Assembly (NCBI RefSeq): GCF_004104055.1
Contig: NZ_QOVJ01000001.1
Span: forward strand, 310,001 to 374,000
Origin: Leeuwenhoekiella aestuarii
GTDB taxonomy: Bacteria; Bacteroidota; Bacteroidia; Flavobacteriales; Flavobacteriaceae
DNA length: 64,000 bases
Direction of reading: 5' to 3'
Positions within the stretch are counted from its first letter, which is position 1, and every line of letters begins with the position of its first letter. Positions 17,379 through 25,544 of the stretch are shown piece after piece. Made by a program: the position numbers and the translations under genes. The notes beneath the pieces are model-generated. The model saw only the letters and a list, made by a program, of their open reading frames with translations, searched no databases and was not told the origin of the DNA.

Positions 17379-20216
17379 TCAGCCTTGAATAATCATTGTC
17401 AATTCCTTTATCGTTTGCTTCTTTTTGGGTGTCAAATCCGCTTTATCTAACCACATTTCAAAAAGCTTAAAACTCCAGGATTGAAAATCAGTTTGCTCTT
17501 TCTGAAAGGTATCTTCAAAGCTATTTATCTCCTTAGCAGAATCTTCTTCTTGAATTATGCTCAACACCAGATTGAAATACTTCATCAACACCATACTTGA
17601 ATAATCCATATCATTTAGAGGCTGAAGTTCTAAGAGATAATTCCTTGCTTCGGTAAATTCATTTGCTATAATATAAAGCTCAACTAAGCTTAGATCATAG
17701 CCATAATCAAGCAGCTTATTATTTTTTCTAAATTCTATTTGATTTTTATAAGAAGTAATGCCTTTTTTAAACAAAATTGCGCTTAGTGAGTCTTTTGATG
17801 CGGATTTTGCCAAAAGAGCAGCTTTACCATAATCATTATCCCAACCCTGATCACTTATAAACAAATAATCTTTTATAGCGGCAATCGTGTCGCCCGTTTT
17901 AAGATAAGCTTCTGCCCTATTTCTAAATTGTGGGATTAAAAAATTTAACACTCTAATTGACTCTGTAGTATCGTTTACTATAGAACGTGTAAAAAAATCT
18001 ATCGCTTTAGTGTACTCCTTATTGCGCATCAAAGCCTCAGCGTAATCATCTTTTCTTATTTTACTCATAGCGTATGAGCTATCAATCTTTATTGCTTTTT
18101 TAAATAAAGGGTATATCGTGTTTTTAGCATTTGTATAACTCCTATTATATGCGTTTTCTAAAAAAGCCTGAGACATATTTTGGGTTTTAGGAATCTCTTC
18201 CCATTTTAAAAAACCCTTTTCTTCATAAAATGCCAGAAGTTGTTCTCTAGTTCTGAAACTGTAATTTAGCTTATCTTCACTGCTTAATTTAAATGAGAGT
18301 GATTTTAAAAAAGGAGATTTTACGATTCCTTTAGGGATACTTTCAAGATTATTATTCGTCAGCTGTAGATTTTCCGCATAAAAAGACTGCCACCCTACTT
18401 CAGGTAGTTTACTAATTGCACAATTTCTCAACTTTATGGTGTACCTGTAAGACTTTAAATTGAACAGTATTTTAAAAATATCTTCAACTTGAAGAGATTT
18501 CTGATTCTCAAAATCCAACATCTTCAGATTTTTCAGACTTGAAAGACTGACAGGAAGTTCTTGGAAATCATTATTAGATCTCATTATCCTTAAAGAATCA
18601 CTTTCGTAAGACGAATCAAGTGATTTAAATGACGAAATCTTCGTGCTATCGCGTCCACCGAGATAAATTGATCTAAGCTTTTTTAGATTTCCTAACTGAG
18701 AAGGTAAATGCTTCAATTTATTTTGCTGTATCTCTAATTTTTCAAGATTTACGAGTTCTGTAAATGATGAAGGCAACTCGATCAAAAAATTACTATAAAG
18801 CGGAAAAGTTTTTAAGTTGGAAAGGCTTCCAATATTCTCGGGTAAATGAGTCAAATCATTTTCGGCAAGATCAAGGCTCTCTAATTTCTTAAGTTCTGTA
18901 ATTGAATCCGGCAAAGCGCAGATAATGTTTTGTCTTAGGTTGAGATTAGTTAACTGTTTTAGTCTGCCAATAGTTTTTGGCAATATATTTATTGAATTAT
19001 TTTCTAAACCAAGTTCTTGTAAACCATTTAAGTTACCTATGCTGGCCGGAATTTCCGTAAGCAAATTGTTATTGAGATAAAGTTTTTCTAACAATTTTAA
19101 CTTCCCCAATTCTGATGGAATGACCTTAATGTGGTTGTAGCTTAACCTTAGTTCTTTTAAGACTTTCAGGTCGAAAATTGATTTATTCAATATTTTTAAA
19201 CCATTATATCCCAAATCAAGCTTTTGTAACTTTTTCATTACCGACAGATCGCCCTCAATGCAAATAGGCTCTCCTTGATGATGAAATACAAGTGATTCTA
19301 AATTTTTTAGATTATCATAATTAGTGGAACCCGATCTAATCCTCAAATTCTGAAGATTGAGACTTCGTAAATTATTATTTTCTGAGAATGCATCAAACAA
19401 GCATTGTAAACTATCCAACGAAAAATTAAAAAGAGTTAATTTTTCTAAGTCTTTAAAATTTTTAAGAAACCCTACCTGCTCTAAAGAGAAAGAACCAAAA
19501 CTAATTTGTAAGTCCTTTAATTTAGGAATTGTAGCTAATTTTGAAAGTATTTCTATTGGGTTTTCATAGCCCTCAATAACCAAGACAATGCTTTCCAAAT
19601 CTTTCATTTCAGAAAGATCACTGGGCAGAATTATTTTCTTAAAACCATTAATTCTAAAACCTCTTAATCCTTTTAACTCTAAAAGGATTTGAGGTAGTTC
19701 AATTTCTTCAGTTATAAAACCAAGTTCTAAATACTGAATATTTGAATTGTGCTTGATACTTTTAAATAAAGCATCATAATCTATATCGAATGTACCATCA
19801 AACTTTAAAAACCGAAGGTTTTCAAGCTCATCCAAAAAATCAAAAGATTTTAAAATTGGCAAAGAATCACTTCCTCGAAATAAATTTTTAGATCGTATTT
19901 CCAGATACTCAATATTATTAAGCTTTTTCAAGCTTTTCATATTCAAATGAAGCTCCTCGTCGCTTCCGTAATCTAACGAAACAAACCTTATTTTTTCTGG
20001 GTTGAAAATTGTATCTGGATAACGATCATATACAGTTCTTTCAAAATTTAATACTTGATTTGCTTCATTATTATTAACAAATCGTATTGATTCAGGTGTA
20101 TTTCCGAAGAAACCTAATTGATGAAACAGATCATTAATACTAAGCTCCTTCTCTTGAGCAAAAATTATACTCATCATCAAAAAAAATACACATGATAGTT
20201 TGTTTCTTAGTAACAT
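17379..20216 (-). CDS. Secreted leucine-rich-repeat and TPR protein
   Basis: 945 residues with a signal peptide (hydrophobic about 9-18, ending FAQ). Residues about 45-620 contain many LRRs of the LxxLxxLxLxxN type, most regular at about 310-500 (LEKLYLNNNLLTEIPASIGN, LTNLNLRQNIICALP, LESLDLAENDLTHLPENIGS). The C-terminal part (about 690-900) is helical with TPR-like features (YAEALMRNKEYTKAIDFFTRS, FRNRAEAYLKTGDTIAAIKD). No C-terminal sorting domain, lipobox or catalytic domain is seen. Such proteins usually mediate protein contacts at the periplasm or surface; the partner is unknown. I prefer the Met at 20216 over 20231 because it gives a compact signal peptide. It is transcribed alone. Confidence 0.85.
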   Translation of the reverse strand: MLLRNKLSCVFFLMMSIIFAQEKELSINDLFHQLGFFGNTPESIRFVNNNEANQVLNFERTVYDRYPDTIFNPEKIRFVSLDYGSDEELHLNMKSLKKLNNIEYLEIRSKNLFRGSDSLPILKSFDFLDELENLRFLKFDGTFDIDYDALFKSIKHNSNIQYLELGFITEEIELPQILLELKGLRGFRINGFKKIILPSDLSEMKDLESIVLVIEGYENPIEILSKLATIPKLKDLQISFGSFSLEQVGFLKNFKDLEKLTLFNFSLDSLQCLFDAFSENNNLRSLNLQNLRIRSGSTNYDNLKNLESLVFHHQGEPICIEGDLSVMKKLQKLDLGYNGLKILNKSIFDLKVLKELRLSYNHIKVIPSELGKLKLLEKLYLNNNLLTEIPASIGNLNGLQELGLENNSINILPKTIGRLKQLTNLNLRQNIICALPDSITELKKLESLDLAENDLTHLPENIGSLSNLKTFPLYSNFLIELPSSFTELVNLEKLEIQQNKLKHLPSQLGNLKKLRSIYLGGRDSTKISSFKSLDSSYESDSLRIMRSNNDFQELPVSLSSLKNLKMLDFENQKSLQVEDIFKILFNLKSYRYTIKLRNCAISKLPEVGWQSFYAENLQLTNNNLESIPKGIVKSPFLKSLSFKLSSEDKLNYSFRTREQLLAFYEEKGFLKWEEIPKTQNMSQAFLENAYNRSYTNAKNTIYPLFKKAIKIDSSYAMSKIRKDDYAEALMRNKEYTKAIDFFTRSIVNDTTESIRVLNFLIPQFRNRAEAYLKTGDTIAAIKDYLFISDQGWDNDYGKAALLAKSASKDSLSAILFKKGITSYKNQIEFRKNNKLLDYGYDLSLVELYIIANEFTEARNYLLELQPLNDMDYSSMVLMKYFNLVLSIIQEEDSAKEINSFEDTFQKEQTDFQSWSFKLFEMWLDKADLTPKKKQTIKELTMIIQG

Positions 20217-20315
20217 AATATAGAATCTCACTAATTAAATCCTTTTAAAACTACAATTTAAAATATTAGGCAATCTTTATTTTTAGATTAAGAAGGTCTT
20301 ACTTAAATATCTTCT

Positions 20316-20323
20316 TAAATTTG
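20316..20323 (+). promoter_or_regulatory. -7 element upstream of aspS
   Basis: TAAATTTG, an exact TAnnTTTG match ending 18 bases before the aspS ATG. No obvious -33 element. Confidence 0.5.
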
Positions 20324-20341
20324 CACCTCAAATAATCAAGC

Positions 20342-22090
20342 ATGTACAGAACGCACAATAACGGAGCTTTACGCGCCGAACATATAAATGAAACGGTAAC
20401 GCTTGCCGGATGGGTACAAAAGTCCCGTGATAAAGGTTTTATGATCTGGCTGGATTTACGCGATCGCTACGGCATTACCCAACTTATTTTTGATGAAGAG
20501 CGTACCCCTAAAGACGTGATGGATCTCGCTAAAACCTTAGGCCGTGAGTTTGTGATTCAGGTAACCGGTAAAGTGATCGAGCGCGAGTCTAAGAATGCGA
20601 AGATGGCTACTGGTGATGTGGAGCTTTTAGTAGAAAAACTTGAGGTTCTCAACCAGGCAAAAACGCCACCTTTCACGATTGAAGATACAACTGATGGCGG
20701 GGAAGATCTACGCATGAAATACCGCTATCTCGACATTCGTCGTAATCCGGTAAAAGAGAAACTCATCTTTAGACACAAAGTGAGTATCGCCGTGCGTAAT
20801 TACTTATCTGAGCAAGGCTTTATAGAGGTTGAAACGCCTTACCTAATAAAATCCACGCCAGAAGGTGCCCGTGATTTTGTGGTGCCCAGTCGTATGAATG
20901 AAGGGCAATTTTACGCCCTTCCACAATCGCCACAGACTTTTAAGCAATTGCTTATGGTAGGTGGTATGGATAAGTATTTTCAGATTGTAAAATGCTTTAG
21001 AGACGAAGATCTGCGTGCAGATCGCCAGCCGGAATTCACACAAATTGACTGTGAAATGGCATTTGTAGAGCAGGAAGATATCTTGAATATTTTTGAAGGA
21101 TTAACCAAACATCTTTTAAAAGAGGTAGTAGGTTTTGAGATCGAAAACTTCCCGAGAATGACCTACGACGAGGCGATGGCAAAATACGGTAACGACAAGC
21201 CGGATATTCGTTTTGGGATGGAATTTGGCGAACTCAATACCGTTGCACAACACAAAGAATTCAAAGTATTTAATGATGCCGAATTGGTAGTAGGTATTGC
21301 AGTTCCCGGTGGTGCGAGCTATACCCGAAAAGAGATCGACAAGTTGATTGACTGGGTTAAACGACCACAAGTTGGAGCATTAGGAATGGTCTATGTAAAA
21401 TGTAATGAAGACGGAAGCTTTAAATCTTCAGTTGACAAATTTTACGATCAGGAAGATCTGACAAAATGGGCAGAAGCTACCGGAGCTCAACCCGGGGATT
21501 TAATCTGTGTTCTTTCCGGCGAAGCCTTTAAAACGCGTACGCAATTGAGCGCATTACGAATGGAACTGGCAACCCAATTGGGATTACGCAAATCAGACGA
21601 ATTTGCTCCGCTTTGGGTAGTAGATTTTCCACTCTTAGAATGGGACGAAGAGACTGAACGCTATCATGCGATGCACCATCCCTTCACCTCTCCCAAGCCC
21701 GGTCAAATGGAATTGCTGAACACCAATCCCGGTGACGTAAAAGCAAACGCTTACGACCTGGTTTTAAATGGAAACGAAATAGGCGGTGGCTCTATACGTA
21801 TTCACGATAAAGAGACCCAGTCTAAAATGTTTGACTATTTAGGCTTTACCAAAGAAGAGGCTCAGGCGCAGTTTGGCTTCCTGATGGATGCTTTTCAATA
21901 CGGTGCTCCGCCACACGGAGGTCTGGCCTTTGGCCTTGACCGTCTTGTTGCCATTTTAGGTGGCCAGGAAACCATACGTGACTTTATTGCATTCCCTAAA
22001 AACAACGCCGGTCGCGATGTGATGATAGATGCTCCGGCTAAGATTGACGAGGAGCAATTGAAAGAATTGAATCTAAAAATCACCTTGTAA
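20342..22090 (+). CDS. aspS: Aspartyl-tRNA synthetase
   Basis: Class II synthetase charging tRNA-Asp. 582 residues: N-terminal OB-fold anticodon-binding domain ([24 protein letters not shown], about 1-110), catalytic core with motif 2 ([21 protein letters not shown]), the bacterial GAD insertion (about 275-410), and motif 3 ([18 protein letters not shown]). Length is normal for bacterial AspRS. Whether it is discriminating or also charges Asn cannot be judged without knowing if the genome has AsnRS. The gene is alone, with a long non-coding stretch after it. Confidence 0.97.
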   Translation: MYRTHNNGALRAEHINETVTLAGWVQKSRDKGFMIWLDLRDRYGITQLIFDEERTPKDVMDLAKTLGREFVIQVTGKVIERESKNAKMATGDVELLVEKLEVLNQAKTPPFTIEDTTDGGEDLRMKYRYLDIRRNPVKEKLIFRHKVSIAVRNYLSEQGFIEVETPYLIKSTPEGARDFVVPSRMNEGQFYALPQSPQTFKQLLMVGGMDKYFQIVKCFRDEDLRADRQPEFTQIDCEMAFVEQEDILNIFEGLTKHLLKEVVGFEIENFPRMTYDEAMAKYGNDKPDIRFGMEFGELNTVAQHKEFKVFNDAELVVGIAVPGGASYTRKEIDKLIDWVKRPQVGALGMVYVKCNEDGSFKSSVDKFYDQEDLTKWAEATGAQPGDLICVLSGEAFKTRTQLSALRMELATQLGLRKSDEFAPLWVVDFPLLEWDEETERYHAMHHPFTSPKPGQMELLNTNPGDVKANAYDLVLNGNEIGGGSIRIHDKETQSKMFDYLGFTKEEAQAQFGFLMDAFQYGAPPHGGLAFGLDRLVAILGGQETIRDFIAFPKNNAGRDVMIDAPAKIDEEQLKELNLKITL

Positions 22091-22152
22091 GTGCACGTCA
22101 AAGTGTTTTAAGGCTTAGAGAATTATATACATATAAGATTCTACTATTTAAA

Positions 22153-22257
22153 GTAAACTACCTCAGAGCAAGCCGGTCTGCCGACAAAGGCAGGCCCATG
22201 AAACATTGCTTGAAAACGAATTTTCAATTTCTTCGAAGCAAGCCTCGGAATAGTAAA
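22153..22257 (+). repeat. REP-like dispersed repeat, copy 1
   Basis: Left end CCTCAGAGCAAGCC, then a small hairpin CTGCC-GACAAA-GGCAG, an AT-rich middle, and right end AAGCAAGCCTCGG. Related copies are at 29885-29990 and, as a left end only, 43691-43732. All three lie between genes. The loop sequence is kept while the stem bases differ between copies. Confidence 0.7.
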
Positions 22258-22275
22258 CCCTTTGGCGGTGCCAAT

Positions 22276-22315
22276 AAAAAAGAGGCTTTCTTAAGATTAA
22301 GACCGCCTCTTTTTT
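22276..22315 (+). terminator. Terminator-like hairpin after aspS
   Basis: 11-bp stem (22276-22286 with 22305-22315) with A-run before and T-run after, 186 bases past the aspS stop and just after the REP-like repeat. Could work on both strands. Confidence 0.75.
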
Positions 22316-22543
22316 TACATCAAGTCATTAGAAATCTAGCCTAGCTGTTGTGTTTAAATAAACGGGTAGTAAATCTGCACCAATCAGAATGCTGCATTTT
22401 CACTCCTTTAACCCTCCTTATTCTAAGCTATTAGACAATCCCAATAGCTCCATAAAAACATTACGGATAATTTAGGTATACGTATAGGTAATCCAAAAGT
22501 CAGTCTATACTCCAACCATATTCACACACAGATTTTGTGGTAA

Positions 22544-22587
22544 AGTGTGGTTGGAGTGTGGTTGCACTGTGGTACCAGTGTGGTTGC
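22544..22587 (+). repeat. Four tandem 11-bp repeats
   Basis: Units AGTGTGGTTGG, AGTGTGGTTGC, ACTGTGGTACC and AGTGTGGTTGC follow each other without a gap. The period of 11 bp is close to one helical turn, so all copies face one side of the DNA, as for iterons or phased regulator sites. Just upstream CCAACCATATTCACAC looks like a degraded inverted copy. Confidence 0.8.
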
Positions 22588-22819
22588 ATTATGCTTTTAC
22601 TGGGAAGAAATTAGCCTTCATTTTAAAGTATGCAGTTTCTAACTCAGGCTAAATCACAACTCCACTACTACACATTAAAGACCTATGTTCTACAAAAATC
22701 GTAGAGAAGTGTACGCAGTGTAGTATCTGTTTGAATTCGCTCTGAAATCATCAGCAGCAATCAAAATTCAGCCCTAGAGTAGAGCAACTCCCAGGCAAAG
22801 GCATAGCAAAGCCTAGGAT

Positions 22820-22841
22820 AGTGTATGAAGAGTGTATGAAA
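22820..22841 (+). repeat. Tandem pair of 11-bp repeats sharing the AGTGT start
   Basis: AGTGTATGAAG followed directly by AGTGTATGAAA. Same unit length and same first five bases as the array at 22544-22587, 230 bases away and about 95 bases from the 3' end of the XRE gene. Confidence 0.65.
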
Positions 22842-22935
22842 ACCACTTTAAAAAACGTATAAAATTAAGATTTTCTTAACAATAGACCTGATTGCTAGCT
22901 AATCAGTTCAAGTATCGTGCAAACTTTAAAGAAAG

Positions 22936-23343
22936 CTATTTCTTTTTAATCAGTTCTTCTAAATAAGAAAGCTTATCTCGCTCCGCTTGAACAAGGCGCT
23001 CATATAATTTCTTATTTTCTTCGTAAGCTTCAACAAGTTTGTCTAAAGGATTGAATGTTGCATACATACCTTGATAAAAGCTATTACCCTGAGATACACT
23101 ATTATCATAAAAATTATTAAAATAATTGATGCCATTTTCCTCTGAAATATTTTCAATAGTTTCCGAAGTAACATCAAGGACTTTTGCCACCTTTTCTAAT
23201 GTTTGATTCTCTAAGGTTTCACTCTGTTCGATGTGGGACACACTTTGCTGGCTAATACCTAATTCTTCCGCAAGGCTTTCTTGCTTTGTCCCACGAAGTT
23301 CTCTGATACGCGCGATTTTACGTCCTATAGGATAGGTTTTAGT
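22936..23343 (-). pseudogene. XRE-family HTH regulator lacking a canonical start codon
   Basis: The frame from 23343 encodes TKTYPIGRKIARIRELRGTK, then QESLAEELGISQQSVSHIEQ, a complete Cro/C1-type HTH, then a linker, and a C-terminal coiled coil (EENKKLYERLVQAERDKLSYLEEL). Relatives usually begin Met at the position of Thr here, but the codon at 23341-23343 reads ACT, and an in-frame stop lies three codons further upstream (TAG-AGC-GTT-ACT). The only NTG codon, GTG at 23239-23241, falls inside the HTH recognition helix and would give a 101-residue protein without a working DNA-binding domain. So it is either a decayed gene or starts at a rare codon. The rest of the frame is intact, suggesting recent decay. 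It is followed by the 11-bp repeat region. Confidence 0.65.
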
Positions 23344-23448
23344 AACGCTCTAAACTAATACAATAAGATCACGCTTACATTTAGATAAAGCCTTCGCATA
23401 GCCCGTTCCTTGAATAGTCTAATTGGTTTAGTTATAATGTTGAAAAAA

Positions 23449-23475
23449 AAAGACCGCTCTAATGGAACAGTCTTT
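23449..23475 (-). terminator. Second terminator-like hairpin behind the beta-helix gene
   Basis: On the minus strand AAAGACTGTTC pairs with GAGCGGTCTTT (with G-T pairs) across a five-base loop, and a long T-run follows. It lies just past the stronger hairpin at 23507-23530, forming a tandem terminator. Confidence 0.6.
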
Positions 23476-23506
23476 TATTTTGACTTAAGAAATAGCTGAA
23501 TAAAAA

Positions 23507-23530
23507 AGGTCCGAACAATGTCCGGACCTT
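23507..23530 (-). terminator. Terminator of the TonB receptor/beta-helix operon
   Basis: 8-bp stem AAGGTCCG/CGGACCTT with an eight-base loop and a T-run on the minus strand, 25 bases after the stop at 23555. Confidence 0.8.
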
Positions 23531-23554
23531 TCATCTATAGCTAATTCAAATAAA

Positions 23555-25510
23555 TTATAATCTTGCTTCAATCCAAGTCCAAGTAGAAATATCAACTTGT
23601 GTACCCGAATCATAAGCCGTGTTTAAAACGCCAGCAGCACCATCGATCAACACATTGCTTAATGGACCACTATCTTTCATATCTATGTTTGTATCATACC
23701 CACCAAGATAAAGATTAGTGATCGTTGCTCCAGATTCTTTTTTAAACTGCAAAGCAGTACCTCCTTGGGTAGATATCGCAGTTACGTTTACAAATTTCGG
23801 ATTGTTGTTTGTTCCATCACCTTCAAAAGCAGTTGAAAAACCTTCTTCTGTATGGCTAATATATACGTTAGTTAACGTACCATTCCATCCTTCAGTCCAA
23901 TCTACAGAGTCATCTTGGTCATTTTCAAAATATAAGTTCGTTGCAGAAACTGTTCCTCCAAAGAATTCAACACCATCATCTGCACCGTTGATTACAGCAA
24001 CATTTTCTACAGTTGTTCTAGAACCTACTGCATAAAAAGAAACTCCATTGTATTGAGACTCTGAATTGATCTGAGCACCTGTACCTAAAATCACTAAATT
24101 TTTAATACTACCTGAAGAATCTTCATCGTCAGTACCTCCATAGATAAACCCACCAACTTCAGCGGTTGCGTCAACACCTTCAGAAGTAGTTGCTTCACCA
24201 CATATAGTAAGGCCACCCCAATCTCTAGGTTGTGCATTCTGAGAAGACATTACAACTGGGTTGTCAGCAGTACCTTGAATATCAATCAAACCACCTTTTA
24301 AAACAGCGATATAAACTGAAGTACCACCATCTGCAGCAGTGATTTTGGTACCTGCTGGGATGATCAATTTACCACCATCTTGCACAATATAAGAACCATC
24401 CAGTAAATATGATTTTGAAGCATCTAGAGTTACTGTAGAAGTTACATCACCGGATAATGCAACTACTTCATCAACAGTTAAATTCGAAGCCACCCAAAAG
24501 AATGAATCAATATCTACTGTTGGTTGAGCGATATAACTTAGATCAGGATTACCAGCCTCACCTTCAATAATCACGTTAGCTAGATCTCCATCATCTTTCA
24601 TATCTATTGAAGTCTCATACCCCGTAAGAGAAAGTCCTGTAATGGTTGCTCCAGACTCTTTTTTAAACTGTAATGCAGTACCCCCCTGAGTTGAGACAGC
24701 TGTTACGTTGACAAATTTTGGATTATTGTTTGTTCCATCTCCTTCAAAAGCAGTTGAGAAACCAGCTTCTGTATGTAAGATATAAGCGTTAGTTAACGTA
24801 CCGCTCCAACCCTCTGTCCAGTCTACTGAATCATCTTGATTGTTTTCAAAATACATGTTAGTTGGAGAAACTGATCCTCCAAAAAATTCAACACCATCGT
24901 CTGTACCGTTAAGCATTGCTACGTTTTGAATTGAAGTTCCACTACCTACAGAGTATAAAGTAAGCCCGTTATACTGTGATTCTGCATTGATTTGTGCACC
25001 TGCATAATTAATGATCAGGTAATTAATACTACCGCTTGAATCATTGTTATTAGTACCACCATATTTAAAACCACCAACCTCAGCAGTTGCGTCAACACCT
25101 TCGGAAGTAACAGCATTTCCTAATAAAATAAGTCCACCCCAGTCTCCAGGAGTTTCGTTGGCAGAAGTCATCACAACAGGGTTAGAAGCTGTACCTGCAA
25201 TATTTATTTCAGCTCCTTTTTCTACAACAATAAATACATCAGTTCCTTTATTAGCAGTAATTCTAGTGCCTGCAGGTATAGTAAGTGTTGAACCTGATTT
25301 CACATAAAGACTCCCTACTAATGCATAAGCTACATCTGTATCTAATGTGGTGTCTTCAGCTATATTTCCCGAAAGGTCAGACTCCGTAGTGCCTTCTCCA
25401 TCGCCACCTCCTTCTATGATAATGTCTCCACCATCATTAGAACAACTAAAGGTAACTGCTGCAAGAACTGCAAGGCTCAGGAGCTTAATTTTTAAAAAAT
25501 TCTTTTTCAT
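23555..25510 (-). CDS. Lipoprotein with two tandem beta-helix domains
   Basis: 651 residues. Lipobox AVTFSC puts the lipid on Cys23, then an acidic Gly-rich spacer suits an outer-membrane-anchored lipoprotein exposed at the surface. Residues about 47-345 and 350-650 are two copies of a right-handed beta-helix-like domain, each with LTIPAGTxI, NPVVMTSANxxPGDWGGL, TSEGVDATAEVGGFxYGGT, DDGVEFFGG, DSVDWTEGW and a fully identical STAFEGDGTNNNPKFVNVTA. Such proteins have often been given misleading transporter names. The gene follows a TonB receptor by 34 bases and probably helps it bind a ligand; the ligand is unknown. Confidence 0.85.
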   Translation of the reverse strand: MKKNFLKIKLLSLAVLAAVTFSCSNDGGDIIIEGGGDGEGTTESDLSGNIAEDTTLDTDVAYALVGSLYVKSGSTLTIPAGTRITANKGTDVFIVVEKGAEINIAGTASNPVVMTSANETPGDWGGLILLGNAVTSEGVDATAEVGGFKYGGTNNNDSSGSINYLIINYAGAQINAESQYNGLTLYSVGSGTSIQNVAMLNGTDDGVEFFGGSVSPTNMYFENNQDDSVDWTEGWSGTLTNAYILHTEAGFSTAFEGDGTNNNPKFVNVTAVSTQGGTALQFKKESGATITGLSLTGYETSIDMKDDGDLANVIIEGEAGNPDLSYIAQPTVDIDSFFWVASNLTVDEVVALSGDVTSTVTLDASKSYLLDGSYIVQDGGKLIIPAGTKITAADGGTSVYIAVLKGGLIDIQGTADNPVVMSSQNAQPRDWGGLTICGEATTSEGVDATAEVGGFIYGGTDDEDSSGSIKNLVILGTGAQINSESQYNGVSFYAVGSRTTVENVAVINGADDGVEFFGGTVSATNLYFENDQDDSVDWTEGWNGTLTNVYISHTEEGFSTAFEGDGTNNNPKFVNVTAISTQGGTALQFKKESGATITNLYLGGYDTNIDMKDSGPLSNVLIDGAAGVLNTAYDSGTQVDISTWTWIEARL

Positions 25511-25544
25511 AATTGAAAATGTTTAATTAGAATCTGTTTATTAG

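Larger units (their letters stand above)
22091..22935. other. 845-base non-coding region after aspS
   Basis: No plausible gene on either strand. It holds, in order, a REP-like repeat (22153-22257), a terminator (22276-22315), and a stretch with repeated AGTGT-beginning units: four tandem 11-mers (22544-22587), a close pair near 22709-22730 and a tandem pair (22820-22841). The rest shows no recognisable structure. It borders the start-less XRE gene and may be the remains of a small mobile or regulatory locus. Confidence 0.7.

Noticed and set aside
22276-22315. Riboswitch after aspS
   Set aside because: A simple hairpin with A- and T-runs, better explained as a terminator; no downstream gene on that strand.
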